NCBI GenBank assembly: GCA_031255695.1
Contig: JAIRSA010000217.1
Location: forward strand, 1-5,029
Length of the DNA stretch: 5,029 bases
Direction: 5' to 3'
DNA from: Eubacteriales Family XIII. Incertae Sedis bacterium
GTDB lineage: Bacteria; Bacillota; Clostridia; Peptostreptococcales; Anaerovoracaceae
The position numbers were made by a program, and so were the translations under genes. The notes beneath the pieces are model-generated. The model worked only from the letters and a program-made list of their open reading frames with translations, made no database searches and had not been told where the DNA came from. Positions 1 to 5,029 of the stretch are shown here, in pieces; within the stretch, counting starts at the first letter, position 1; each line of letters starts with the position of its first letter.

Positions 1-2
1 AG

Positions 3-119
3 CTAAATGTCAGTAGAAAGACCGTGTATATGCGTATAAAATCGCTCAAAGAAAAGGGGCTACTGCGCCGTCTTGGCTCGGACACAAAGGGAAGCTGGGA
101 AGTTACTGATAGTGTGTGA
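3..119 (+). CDS. C-terminal fragment of a winged-helix DNA-binding protein (AlbA_2/COG2865 or Fic type)
   Basis: Only the last 38 codons and a TGA stop are inside the window; the gene begins to the left of it. The visible residues read as the second half of a winged helix-turn-helix: NVSRKTVYMRIKSLKEKG is a recognition helix, followed by the wing GLLRRLGSDTKGSWEV. This ending, a leucine-rich helix followed by GLL.R.GS...G.WEV, is familiar from the C-termini of AlbA_2-domain ATP-binding regulators (COG2865, formerly called RecG-like) and of some Fic-family proteins. The fragment does not separate the two. The gene converges on rsgA, with 45 bp between the stop codons and no strong terminator between them. 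The domain type is fairly secure; the identity of the full protein is not. Confidence 0.6.
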   Translation, partial: LNVSRKTVYMRIKSLKEKGLLRRLGSDTKGSWEVTDSV

Positions 120-164
120 TCTGGTACAATAAAAATTACAGTGAATTGTGGTATACAAGCTGGT

Positions 165-1247
165 TCATCGCTTCTTGTTGTTTTTTATCTGTCTGAAAGC
201 CTGCTTCATTTCGGCTTTGCTGCCAAACATACGGTTGATCTTTTCATTCTCAAGCTGGCGCGAGTTCAACCCTTCATAGCTGAGCTCTCGTTGCAGCTTC
301 TGATAATTCTCGAACCGCTTCCCCGAAAGCGTTCCGTTGTTGATCGCCTGTTGCACCGCGCAGCCGGGTTCTGCGGTATGGGTGCAGTCGCTGTATTTGC
401 ATTCGAGGGCCAATGCCTCAATATCGCTGAATGTCTGCTCCACGTCGCCGCTGGCCAAGGCGAGTTCGCGCATCCCAGGCGTGTCTATGACAATGCCGCT
501 GCCAGGCAGAAGAATCAGCTGCCTGCTCGTGGTTGTATGCCGCCCCTTGCCGTCGCCGGCGCGGATATCCTTAGTGATGAGGACATCTTGCCCGATCAGC
601 TTGTTGATCAGCGTGGATTTGCCGACCCCCGATGAGCCGATGAACGCAATCGTCTTACCGAAATGTACGAATGCCCCAATGCTATCAATGCCGTCGCCAT
701 TCTCGGACGAGCAAACGATGATCTCTGCGCCCATTGCCACAGTATTGACTTCGGCCAGCCTATCGGCCACCTCGCCGCATAGATCGGATTTGGTCAGGAC
801 AATTACAGGCGTTGCGCCGCTATCCCAAGCCACGGCAAGGTATCGCTCCAAGCGCCTGAGATTAAAGTCGGCGTTCAGAGACATGCATATAAAAATCGTG
901 TCAATATTCGCGGCCACGACTTGAACGTCATGCGCCGTTCCTGCTGCCTTGCGGACAAACACGCTTTTGCGTGGCAGGACATGGTGAATGACCGCATTGC
1001 CGCCGTCTCCGCCCGTGCGGTCAAGCATGACGAAATCGCCGACAGCGGGAAAACCGTCGCCGCCATCGGCGCCCATGCGCAGCTTGCCGGATATGGCAGC
1101 CCCAAACTCCCCGCTTTCAGAAACGACCGTGTACAAGTCGCGGTGCTGCTGTGTCACTCGCGCAGGGAACAGGCCATCATAGATTGCAGCTTCCTGTATG
1201 AACGGTTCGCCGAAGCCGTATTGCGCCAGGTTTGCGTACAATTGCAT
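165..1247 (-). CDS. rsgA: Ribosome small-subunit-dependent GTPase A (RsgA/YjeQ/YloQ)
   Basis: A 360-residue circularly permuted GTPase. Members of this family bind the 30S subunit late in maturation and use GTP hydrolysis to check the decoding centre and release assembly factors. The N-terminal OB-fold region covers about residues 25-100 (AVGDFVMLD at 68-76). The GTPase motifs come in the permuted order expected: G4 TKSD 152-155, G5 CSSE 179-182, G1 GSSGVGKST 204-212, switch I GKGRHTTT 233-240, G3 DTPG 255-258. A C-terminal zinc site follows with C283, C288, H290 and C296, then a basic helical tail ending KNNKKR. All key residues are present and the length is close to that of E. coli RsgA (about 350). 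The ATG has AAGGAGAG eight bases upstream, so this start is well supported. It is preceded by its own promoter and by the terminator of the XRE gene, so it is probably monocistronic. The YGFGEPF-type N-terminus resembles the longer, often second, RsgA copy of Firmicutes-like genomes; that is a recollection, not a test. Confidence 0.96.
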   Translation of the reverse strand: MQLYANLAQYGFGEPFIQEAAIYDGLFPARVTQQHRDLYTVVSESGEFGAAISGKLRMGADGGDGFPAVGDFVMLDRTGGDGGNAVIHHVLPRKSVFVRKAAGTAHDVQVVAANIDTIFICMSLNADFNLRRLERYLAVAWDSGATPVIVLTKSDLCGEVADRLAEVNTVAMGAEIIVCSSENGDGIDSIGAFVHFGKTIAFIGSSGVGKSTLINKLIGQDVLITKDIRAGDGKGRHTTTSRQLILLPGSGIVIDTPGMRELALASGDVEQTFSDIEALALECKYSDCTHTAEPGCAVQQAINNGTLSGKRFENYQKLQRELSYEGLNSRQLENEKINRMFGSKAEMKQAFRQIKNNKKR

Positions 1248-1255
1248 CGCGTTGT

Positions 1256-1263
1256 CTCTCCTT
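1256..1263 (-). promoter_or_regulatory. Ribosome binding site of rsgA
   Basis: Read on the minus strand this is AAGGAGAG, an almost perfect Shine-Dalgarno sequence, 8 bases before the ATG at 1247-1245. It fixes the start of rsgA. Confidence 0.85.
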
Positions 1264-1276
1264 ATCGTAATCCTGC

Positions 1277-1305
1277 ATTATATTGCAATACCGCTAAGTA
1301 ATAAA
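1277..1305 (-). promoter_or_regulatory. Predicted sigma-A-type promoter of rsgA
   Basis: On the minus strand there is a perfect -10 box TATAAT at 1282-1277. At 17 bp spacing lies TTTATT (1305-1300), a poor match to TTGACA, so the promoter depends mainly on its -10 box. The perfect 10-bp palindrome TATTGCAATA (1281-1290) overlaps the -10 and might be a regulator site. The -35 lies on the T-tract of the upstream gene's terminator. The predicted start of transcription is near 1270, leaving a short leader that carries the RBS. Confidence 0.6.
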
Positions 1306-1332
1306 AAGCGGGCGACCAGATAAGCCCCCCGC
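1303..1332 (-). terminator. Rho-independent terminator after the XRE-family gene
   Basis: Read on the minus strand, GCGGGGGGCT (1332-1323) can pair with GGTCGCCCGC (1317-1308) across a 5-base loop. The base of the stem is a solid GCGGG/CCCGC; the upper part has one G-G mismatch and two G-T wobbles. TTTTT (1307-1303) and then ATTA follow directly. It begins 5 bases after the stop of the XRE gene. Its T-tract overlaps the predicted rsgA -35. Confidence 0.7.
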
Positions 1333-1337
1333 ACGCA

Positions 1338-1607
1338 TCACCTGAGCGTTATCTCGAGTTGCTTGTTTAATGCGCCAGCTATCTTTTGCAAGAACTCTAC
1401 AGAAGGATTATAGTTTCCGCTTTCAAAACGACTGATATTGCTTTGTTTGGTGTCAGCACGCTCCGCGAGTTCTGCCTGTGTCATTTTCTTTTCGATACGG
1501 GCAGCGATAACCGCCTTGATAATTTCATGCTGTGGTGCAAGGGCTTCGTATTCTTTGCGAAATTCTTCGTCACGGAGAGCCTTTTCTTTGTACTCCTTAA
1601 AAGTCAT
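1338..1607 (-). CDS. XRE-family helix-turn-helix protein, HigA-like antitoxin/repressor
   Basis: An 89-residue DNA-binding protein. Residues 1-27 form a charged N-terminal helical arm (FKEYKEKALRDEEFRKEYEAL), as in HigA-type antitoxins. The HTH_3 domain spans about 28-83, with helix 2 at TQAELAERA (43-51) and the recognition helix at KQSNISRFESG (54-64); the RFESGNYNPS turn is typical of this family. Such proteins neutralise a RelE/HigB mRNA-cleaving toxin and repress their own operon by binding a palindrome in the promoter. The ATG overlaps the TGA of the toxin remnant (ATGA at 1607-1604), and AAAGGA lies 10 bases upstream, within the remnant. The gene appears intact, but its partner is broken, so it is now probably an orphan antitoxin or simple repressor. 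The family call is strong; the present role is inferred. Confidence 0.9.
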   Translation of the reverse strand: MTFKEYKEKALRDEEFRKEYEALAPQHEIIKAVIAARIEKKMTQAELAERADTKQSNISRFESGNYNPSVEFLQKIAGALNKQLEITLR

Positions 1608-1763
1608 GAATGTGACATCCTTTCATGGTTTGCCAGATAGCTTTGAGCCGCGGAAATCTCGCTCTTTGGTGTCGTCTGTGTCTTTTTGGAAGGGCAGTTC
1701 ATCCAAGAAATTCTGAACGGGCACAGTGCCGTCTTCCTTTTCGTAAAAGATTATGTCCCACAT
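1604..1763 (-). pseudogene. Degraded RelE/HigB-type (Gp49-like) toxin with internal deletion and frameshift
   Basis: Two conserved ends of a HigB/Gp49-like toxin (PF05973 type) are visible in different frames with the middle missing. From the ATG at 1763, frame one reads MWDIIFYEKEDGTVPV, then QNFLDELP, the usual N-terminus of these toxins. It runs on out of frame and stops at 1625-1623 after 46 residues. Shifted by +1, from about 1692, the second frame reads SKKTQTTPKSEI then SAAQSYLANHERMSHS. This matches the usual C-terminal segment (KKTQKTP..EI..A..Y) and stops at 1606-1604, overlapping the antitoxin ATG as ATGA. Intact family members are about 100-120 residues; the two pieces total about 50. 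The loss is therefore roughly 50-60 residues of the RNase fold, with its catalytic residues, and the junction is close to 1687-1695. The RBS and promoter upstream are intact. Family assignment is from remembered sequence patterns. Confidence 0.82.
1618..1623 (-). promoter_or_regulatory. Ribosome binding site of the XRE-family gene
   Basis: AAAGGA on the minus strand, 10 bases before the ATG at 1607-1605. It lies within the tail of the toxin remnant, so the antitoxin can still be translated although the toxin frame ends early (TGA at 1625-1623). Confidence 0.7.
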
Positions 1764-1771
1764 GCATGATG

Positions 1772-1778
1772 CCCTCCC
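1772..1778 (-). promoter_or_regulatory. Ribosome binding site of the toxin remnant
   Basis: GGGAGGG on the minus strand, 8 bases before the ATG at 1763-1761. A second ATG at 1767-1765, in another frame, is closer to the site and gives only a 22-residue peptide. The MWDIIFYE frame is preferred because of its family match. Confidence 0.6.
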
Positions 1779-1790
1779 GTATACACGCCC

Positions 1791-1812
1791 ATTATATCAT
1801 ATACGATATAAT
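1791..1812. promoter_or_regulatory. Palindromic operator over the toxin-antitoxin promoter
   Basis: The 22-bp inverted repeat ATTATATC-N6-GATATAAT has perfect 8-bp arms, and only one base pair of the central six breaks the symmetry. It covers the -10 box and the whole -35/-10 spacer, where a bound repressor dimer would block RNA polymerase. XRE/HigA-type antitoxins usually bind such a site in their own promoter. The adjacent XRE protein is therefore the obvious ligand; the pairing is inferred. Confidence 0.72.
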
Positions 1813-1818
1813 TATCAA
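1791..1818 (-). promoter_or_regulatory. Strong promoter of the toxin-antitoxin operon
   Basis: On the minus strand, TTGATA (1818-1813) and a perfect TATAAT (1796-1791) are separated by 16 bp. This is the best sigma-A-like promoter in the window. The AT-rich stretch upstream (about 1819-1850, including a run of T on the minus strand) could act as an UP element. The expected transcript starts near 1784 and carries the toxin remnant and the XRE gene, ending at the terminator at 1332-1303. Confidence 0.75.
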
Positions 1819-1864
1819 TAGGCAAAACAAAAAATATGAATCATCTTAAATATTGCAGTGTTGC

Positions 1865-1900
1865 CATGTTGGCGTGTATGGCCATGTATGCCATGTAATC
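1865..1900. repeat. Four tandem imperfect 9-bp repeats
   Basis: Plus-strand units are CATGTTGGC, GTGTATGGC, CATGTATGC and CATGTAATC, consensus CATGTATGC, head to tail without spacers. They lie in the gap between the ABC operon terminator and the toxin-antitoxin promoter. They are not divisible into a coding frame with any visible gene. They could come from replication slippage or be a cluster of protein-binding sites; nothing else in the sequence decides this. Confidence 0.5.
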
Positions 1901-1932
1901 CGGAAAAGGAAAAGTTTCCCCGGCGCGAACAA

Positions 1933-1965
1933 GCCGTGAACCCAGGAACGGCATGGGCTCACGGC
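1933..1965 (-). terminator. Probable terminator hairpin after the ABC transporter operon
   Basis: Read on the minus strand, GCCGTGAGCCC (1965-1955) pairs with GGGTTCACGGC (1943-1933). This gives an 11-bp stem with one G-T wobble and an 11-base loop, starting 7 bases after the stop codon of the second ABC gene. The following tail TTGTTCGCG is only weakly T-rich, so termination may be partial. On the plus strand the tail ATTTTC is slightly better, but no plus-strand gene leads into it. Confidence 0.6.
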
Positions 1966-1972
1966 ATTTTCA

Positions 1973-3721
1973 TCACTCCAAGGCCCAAGCGGCGCTCTGC
2001 TGCTGCAGTTCCACCATGTGCCTGAACGATCTGCCATTCTTAATAAGCGCGTCGGGCCTTCCCTGTTCGGCTATTTGGCCGTCCTCCAGCACGATGATTT
2101 TATCCGCGCCCGCGACGGTGCGCATGCGGTGCGCGATGATGAGGACGGTCTTGCCTTGAAGCAAGCGCGAAAGCGCCGCCTGCACCGCGCTTTCGTTTTC
2201 CACGTCCAAGCTGGCGGTAGCCTCGTCGAGCAGCACTATGGGCGCATTCTTGAGCAGCGCGCGCGCTATGGAGATGCGCTGGCGCTCGCCGCCTGAGAGC
2301 GTAGCGCCGTTCTCGCCTATCATGGTTTGGTATCCGTCAGGAAGGCCGCGCACGAATTCGCCGCAGCGAGCGGCATCGGCGGCGGCAAGCACCTCCTCAT
2401 CGCTGGCGTCGCGGCGTCCGAGGCGTATGTTCTCCATGATGGTGTCGCGGAAAAGCGTCACGTCCTGGAATACGATGGCATAATGTTTAAGCAGGGCCTC
2501 CGGGTCCACTGTCGCGACGTCCACCCCGCCAAGCGTGATTTTCCCTGCGCCGGCGTCCCAAAATCGGGCTGCCAGTTTGGTCGCCGTGGATTTGCCGCCG
2601 CCGGAGGGACCGACGAACGCCGTGACCTCGCCCTGCTTCGCCGTGAACGACACGTCCTTGAGCACGATCTCGTCCTCGCCGTGATAGGAAAAATCCACAT
2701 GGTCGAACACGATGTCAAAATTGCCCGGTTCGAAGTCTTCCGCCCCGGACTGCACGGGCTCCTCCTGGATGGCACGCATGCGGTTGATGTAGAGCTTCGC
2801 GTTGAACGTCGCGGCGATATTTTGCAGTGTGAGGGCGATGGGGTCATAGATGCGCACGGCGGCGAACAAAAAACCGAGGAAAAACAGGAAGTCCAGCTTG
2901 CCCGCCGCCACTTGGGCGATGCCCACGAGCACAGTGGTGGCCAGCCCCACTTTCAGGAAGGCTTGGGCGGCGCTGATGAAGGAGCCGGCCACCAGCTCGG
3001 ATTGGATGCAGCTGTCCTCGGCGTCCTTGGTTTTCGCGTCGAACTCGTCGAGATAGGCTTCTTCCATATTGTCGGATTTGAGGTTCCGGATAGTCTCAAG
3101 GCATTCCTGGATGCTGTCGGTGACCACGCGTTTTTTCATGACGTTCCTGCTGCCGTATTTGTCTTGCATCTTCCTGCTCCCCGCTGTCATCAACACGGCA
3201 ACGGGGACCACCCACAGTATGGCGAGCGCCATGTACAGGTTTATCGCGAAGAGCATGATGGCGATGAGCGTCGTGGAAATACAAGCCGCCGCGAGGACGG
3301 GTATGTGATGCGAGAACATCATGTCGAGGTGCGCGCAGTCGGAGATCATCGTGGCGGTGAGGTCGCTCAGATCCCGTTCGCCGAAGAATGACAGAGGCAG
3401 GCGGCGCAGCGTCTCTGCGAGGCTGATGCGGCGATTGGCGCTTTCGACGAAGGTGGCGTTGTACAGCGCCGCGTATTGGAAGTAGTGTAGGACGAACAGC
3501 ACGGCCAGGATCAACACTGAAGCGCCCGTGTACAGCCAAAATTTCGCCATGGGGCTTTCGCCGAGGGCGGAACTGTCCAAAAGCTGCCAAACGGTGGCCA
3601 TGATAACGCCTATGGGCAGCATGAGGCTTATGTTGCAGACCACAGTCCATAGGGTGGATTTCACGATATCCTTCGCGCCCTGTTCCGTCAGCGCGAAAAC
3701 GCGCATTACTCTTTTGATCAT
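1973..3721 (-). CDS. ABC half-transporter, exporter fold (membrane domain fused to ATPase), second of a pair
   Basis: A complete 582-residue protein of the ABC transporter type I exporter fold, acting in the inner membrane. Six membrane segments are visible at roughly 22-45, 64-88, 138-160, 162-182, 252-272 and 276-296. The nucleotide-binding domain starts near 335: aromatic A-loop Y346, Walker A GPSGGGKST 371-379, Q-loop Q419 (VFQD), X-loop MIGENG 467-472, signature LSGGERQ 475-481, Walker B IVLLDE 495-500 with catalytic E500, D-loop ASLD 503-506, and H-loop H531. Every catalytic residue is present, so this ATPase half should be active. The ATG overlaps the TGA of the upstream ABC gene (ATGA, 3721-3718), and AAGGGG lies 9 bases upstream, indicating translational coupling and 1:1 production. 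The substrate cannot be read from the sequence. Multidrug, peptide or lipid export is possible; so is siderophore uptake by the YbtPQ/IrtAB type, which use the same fold. Confidence 0.93.
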   Translation of the reverse strand: MIKRVMRVFALTEQGAKDIVKSTLWTVVCNISLMLPIGVIMATVWQLLDSSALGESPMAKFWLYTGASVLILAVLFVLHYFQYAALYNATFVESANRRISLAETLRRLPLSFFGERDLSDLTATMISDCAHLDMMFSHHIPVLAAACISTTLIAIMLFAINLYMALAILWVVPVAVLMTAGSRKMQDKYGSRNVMKKRVVTDSIQECLETIRNLKSDNMEEAYLDEFDAKTKDAEDSCIQSELVAGSFISAAQAFLKVGLATTVLVGIAQVAAGKLDFLFFLGFLFAAVRIYDPIALTLQNIAATFNAKLYINRMRAIQEEPVQSGAEDFEPGNFDIVFDHVDFSYHGEDEIVLKDVSFTAKQGEVTAFVGPSGGGKSTATKLAARFWDAGAGKITLGGVDVATVDPEALLKHYAIVFQDVTLFRDTIMENIRLGRRDASDEEVLAAADAARCGEFVRGLPDGYQTMIGENGATLSGGERQRISIARALLKNAPIVLLDEATASLDVENESAVQAALSRLLQGKTVLIIAHRMRTVAGADKIIVLEDGQIAEQGRPDALIKNGRSFRHMVELQQQSAAWALE

Positions 3722-5029
3722 GCCGTCTCACCCCTTTCGACCTTCCATTGGGCAGCCTGCCTGTAGTCCGCCCACATGGCGGCGTATTTGCCCTTCATTT
3801 CCAGCAGTTCAGCCTGTGTCCCGCGCTCGGCCGCATAGCCGCGATCCAGCACGATGATTTGATCTGCGTTCTTGATAGTAGACAGGCGGTGCGCGATCAT
3901 CAGCACGGTCTTGCCGCGCGTCAGTTCCTCGAATGCCTTTTGGATCCGGAACTCGTTCTCGGGATCCGCAAATGCTGTGGCCTCGTCGAGGACGATGATG
4001 GGCGCGTCCTTGAGTATGGCCCGCGCCAAGGCGATGCGTTGGGCCTCCCCGCCTGAGAGGTAGACGCCTTTCGTGCCGATCACCGTATCGACGCCGTCCG
4101 GCATTTTCTCCAATATGTCGTCGCATTGGGCGGCGTGCGCGGCAGCCATCACCTGTCCGCGGGTGGCGTCCGGGCGCGAGGAGCGGATATTCTCGTACAG
4201 GCTTTTCTTAAATAGCTTAGTGTCCTGAAATACGAAAGCGACGTGCCGCATCAGGACATCCTTTGCGATCTCGCGGACGTCGGCGCCGCCGACGAAAACG
4301 CCGCCCTCCTGCACGTCCCAAAAGCGGGGGATCAGGTTGGCCGCCGTGGTCTTGCCGCCGCCGGAAGGCCCCACCAGCGCTGCGGTGCTTCCTTCGGGCA
4401 CCGAAAAGCTGACGCGGTCCAGCGCCGGTTTATCCATACCGGGATATGTGAATGTGACATTACGAAACTCGATGCCCGCGCCCTGCGGGATTTTGGGGTC
4501 GGCCGCCTCGGCCAGCGGTTTCTCCTCCAAAATCCGGTTCAGTTTGAACATGGCCTCCTGGGTCTGGCGGATTGAGTCGCTGGCATACATGACGCGGTTG
4601 AGCATATTGCCGCAGGCAGGGGCGAACAGGGCATAGAAGATGAAGTTGATAAGCGTCGTGGCCGCGTTGCCTTGGGACGCGAGCAGCAGCGCCGCAGGGA
4701 TGAGCAGCGCGAACGCGCCGTTGATGCAGGTGAGGAAAAGCGTCTGCCCGTTTTGGCAGCTCAAAGAATATTTTGTGGCCAGCTCGGAGTAGGATATGAT
4801 GGCGTTGTAAAACGCCTTAAACGAGTAAATCGTCTGCTGAAAGACCTTCACCACGGGGATACCCCGGACGTATTCCACGGCCTCGCCGCTCATTTTCTCA
4901 ATTTCCATCTGATATTGATGAAAAAAGGTGGCGTTGTCGCTTCCCATCATCATGCTCATCATACAGACGATCGCGAAAATCATGGTCGCGAGACACAAAA
5001 GCCCCATTATCCAATCGAACATGAACAGT
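3718..5029 (-). CDS. ABC half-transporter, exporter fold, first of a pair (N-terminus outside the window)
   Basis: The reading frame stays open to the right edge (Leu-Phe precede the first ATG at 5022-5020), so that ATG is very likely internal. Compared with the 582-residue partner, about 145 N-terminal residues (membrane segments 1-3) lie outside. Numbered from that ATG, membrane segments 4-6 are at about 5-27, 98-116 and 121-139, with an intracellular helix between them. The ATPase domain has A-loop Y193, Walker A GPSGGGKTT 218-226, Q-loop Q266, signature LSGGEAQ 322-328, Walker B PIIVLDE 341-347 with catalytic E347, and H-loop H378. The D-loop is unusual: ATAFADPENE (348-357) replaces the common SALD, while the partner has ASLD. 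It ends WADYRQAAQWKVERGETA and overlaps the next gene by 4 bp. The two proteins almost certainly form one heterodimer. The promoter of the operon is outside the window. Confidence 0.93.
   Translation of the reverse strand, partial: LFMFDWIMGLLCLATMIFAIVCMMSMMMGSDNATFFHQYQMEIEKMSGEAVEYVRGIPVVKVFQQTIYSFKAFYNAIISYSELATKYSLSCQNGQTLFLTCINGAFALLIPAALLLASQGNAATTLINFIFYALFAPACGNMLNRVMYASDSIRQTQEAMFKLNRILEEKPLAEAADPKIPQGAGIEFRNVTFTYPGMDKPALDRVSFSVPEGSTAALVGPSGGGKTTAANLIPRFWDVQEGGVFVGGADVREIAKDVLMRHVAFVFQDTKLFKKSLYENIRSSRPDATRGQVMAAAHAAQCDDILEKMPDGVDTVIGTKGVYLSGGEAQRIALARAILKDAPIIVLDEATAFADPENEFRIQKAFEELTRGKTVLMIAHRLSTIKNADQIIVLDRGYAAERGTQAELLEMKGKYAAMWADYRQAAQWKVERGETA
3731..3736 (-). promoter_or_regulatory. 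Ribosome binding site of the second ABC gene
   Basis: AAGGGG on the minus strand, 9 bases before the ATG at 3721-3719 and inside the last codons of the upstream ABC gene. It supports this ATG as the start and a coupled translation of the pair. Confidence 0.65.

Noticed and set aside
120..164. A possible bidirectional terminator between the left fragment and rsgA.
   Set aside because: The only inverted repeat seen (ACAAT/ATTGT) is 5 AT-rich base pairs with a 14-base loop, too weak to call.
337..924. A 195-codon open frame on the plus strand, and others at 141-635 and 921-1301.
   Set aside because: They are antisense to rsgA, whose motifs are complete, and have no ribosome binding site or recognisable domain.
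1623..1763. A 46-codon frame as an independent small protein.
   Set aside because: Its first 24 residues are the N-terminus of a HigB-like toxin, and the missing C-terminus is found in the next frame up to the conserved ATGA overlap, so a broken gene explains it better.
1865..1900. A short repeat array as a possible CRISPR.
   Set aside because: The units are 9 bp, imperfect and directly adjacent, with no spacers and no cas genes.
1900..1923. A second inverted repeat (CCGGAAA/TTTCCCCGG) downstream of the ABC terminator.
   Set aside because: Pairing needs a two-base bulge and no T-tract follows, so it is not a convincing structure.
2327..3391. A 354-codon open frame on the plus strand.
   Set aside because: It lies entirely antisense to the well-supported ABC gene, shows no family features, and has the biased, His- and Arg-rich composition of a GC-rich shadow frame.

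Overview
The window comes from a bacterium. Clean Shine-Dalgarno sites, sigma-A-like promoters, ATGA-coupled genes and the gene content suit an anaerobe of the Clostridia or Coriobacteriia type; this is inferred from protein style only. The ABC genes look GC-rich, while the stretch around 1780-1860 is clearly AT-rich. All complete genes lie on the minus strand. The only plus-strand gene is a short C-terminal fragment at the left edge.

Layout, left to right. (1) 3-119, plus: the last 38 codons of a protein ending in a winged-helix DNA-binding module. (2) 165-1247, minus: a full-length ribosome-assembly GTPase, rsgA, with its own RBS and a perfect TATAAT -10 box. (3) 1303-1332: a terminator for the next gene upstream, whose T-tract is shared with the weak -35 of rsgA. 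(4) 1338-1607, minus: an 89-residue XRE/HigA-like antitoxin-type repressor. (5) 1604-1763, minus: the remains of its RelE/HigB-type toxin, with the start and tail preserved but the core deleted and the frame shifted. (6) 1791-1818: a strong promoter whose spacer and -10 are covered by a 22-bp palindrome, the likely operator. (7) 1865-1900: four tandem 9-bp units. (8) 1933-1965: a hairpin that probably ends the ABC operon. (9) 1973-3721 and 3718-past the right edge, minus: two exporter-fold ABC half-transporters whose genes overlap by 4 bp and which presumably form one heterodimer.

How the parts work together. The ABC pair is a two-gene operon read right to left. It ends before the toxin-antitoxin remnant, which has its own autoregulated promoter. 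rsgA is then read from its own promoter after a terminator. The most notable feature is the toxin remnant: the toxin has lost its catalytic core, yet the promoter, operator, both ribosome binding sites, the ATGA junction and an intact repressor gene remain. I see no clearly new defence or mobile system here. The substrate of the ABC pair is the main open functional question.
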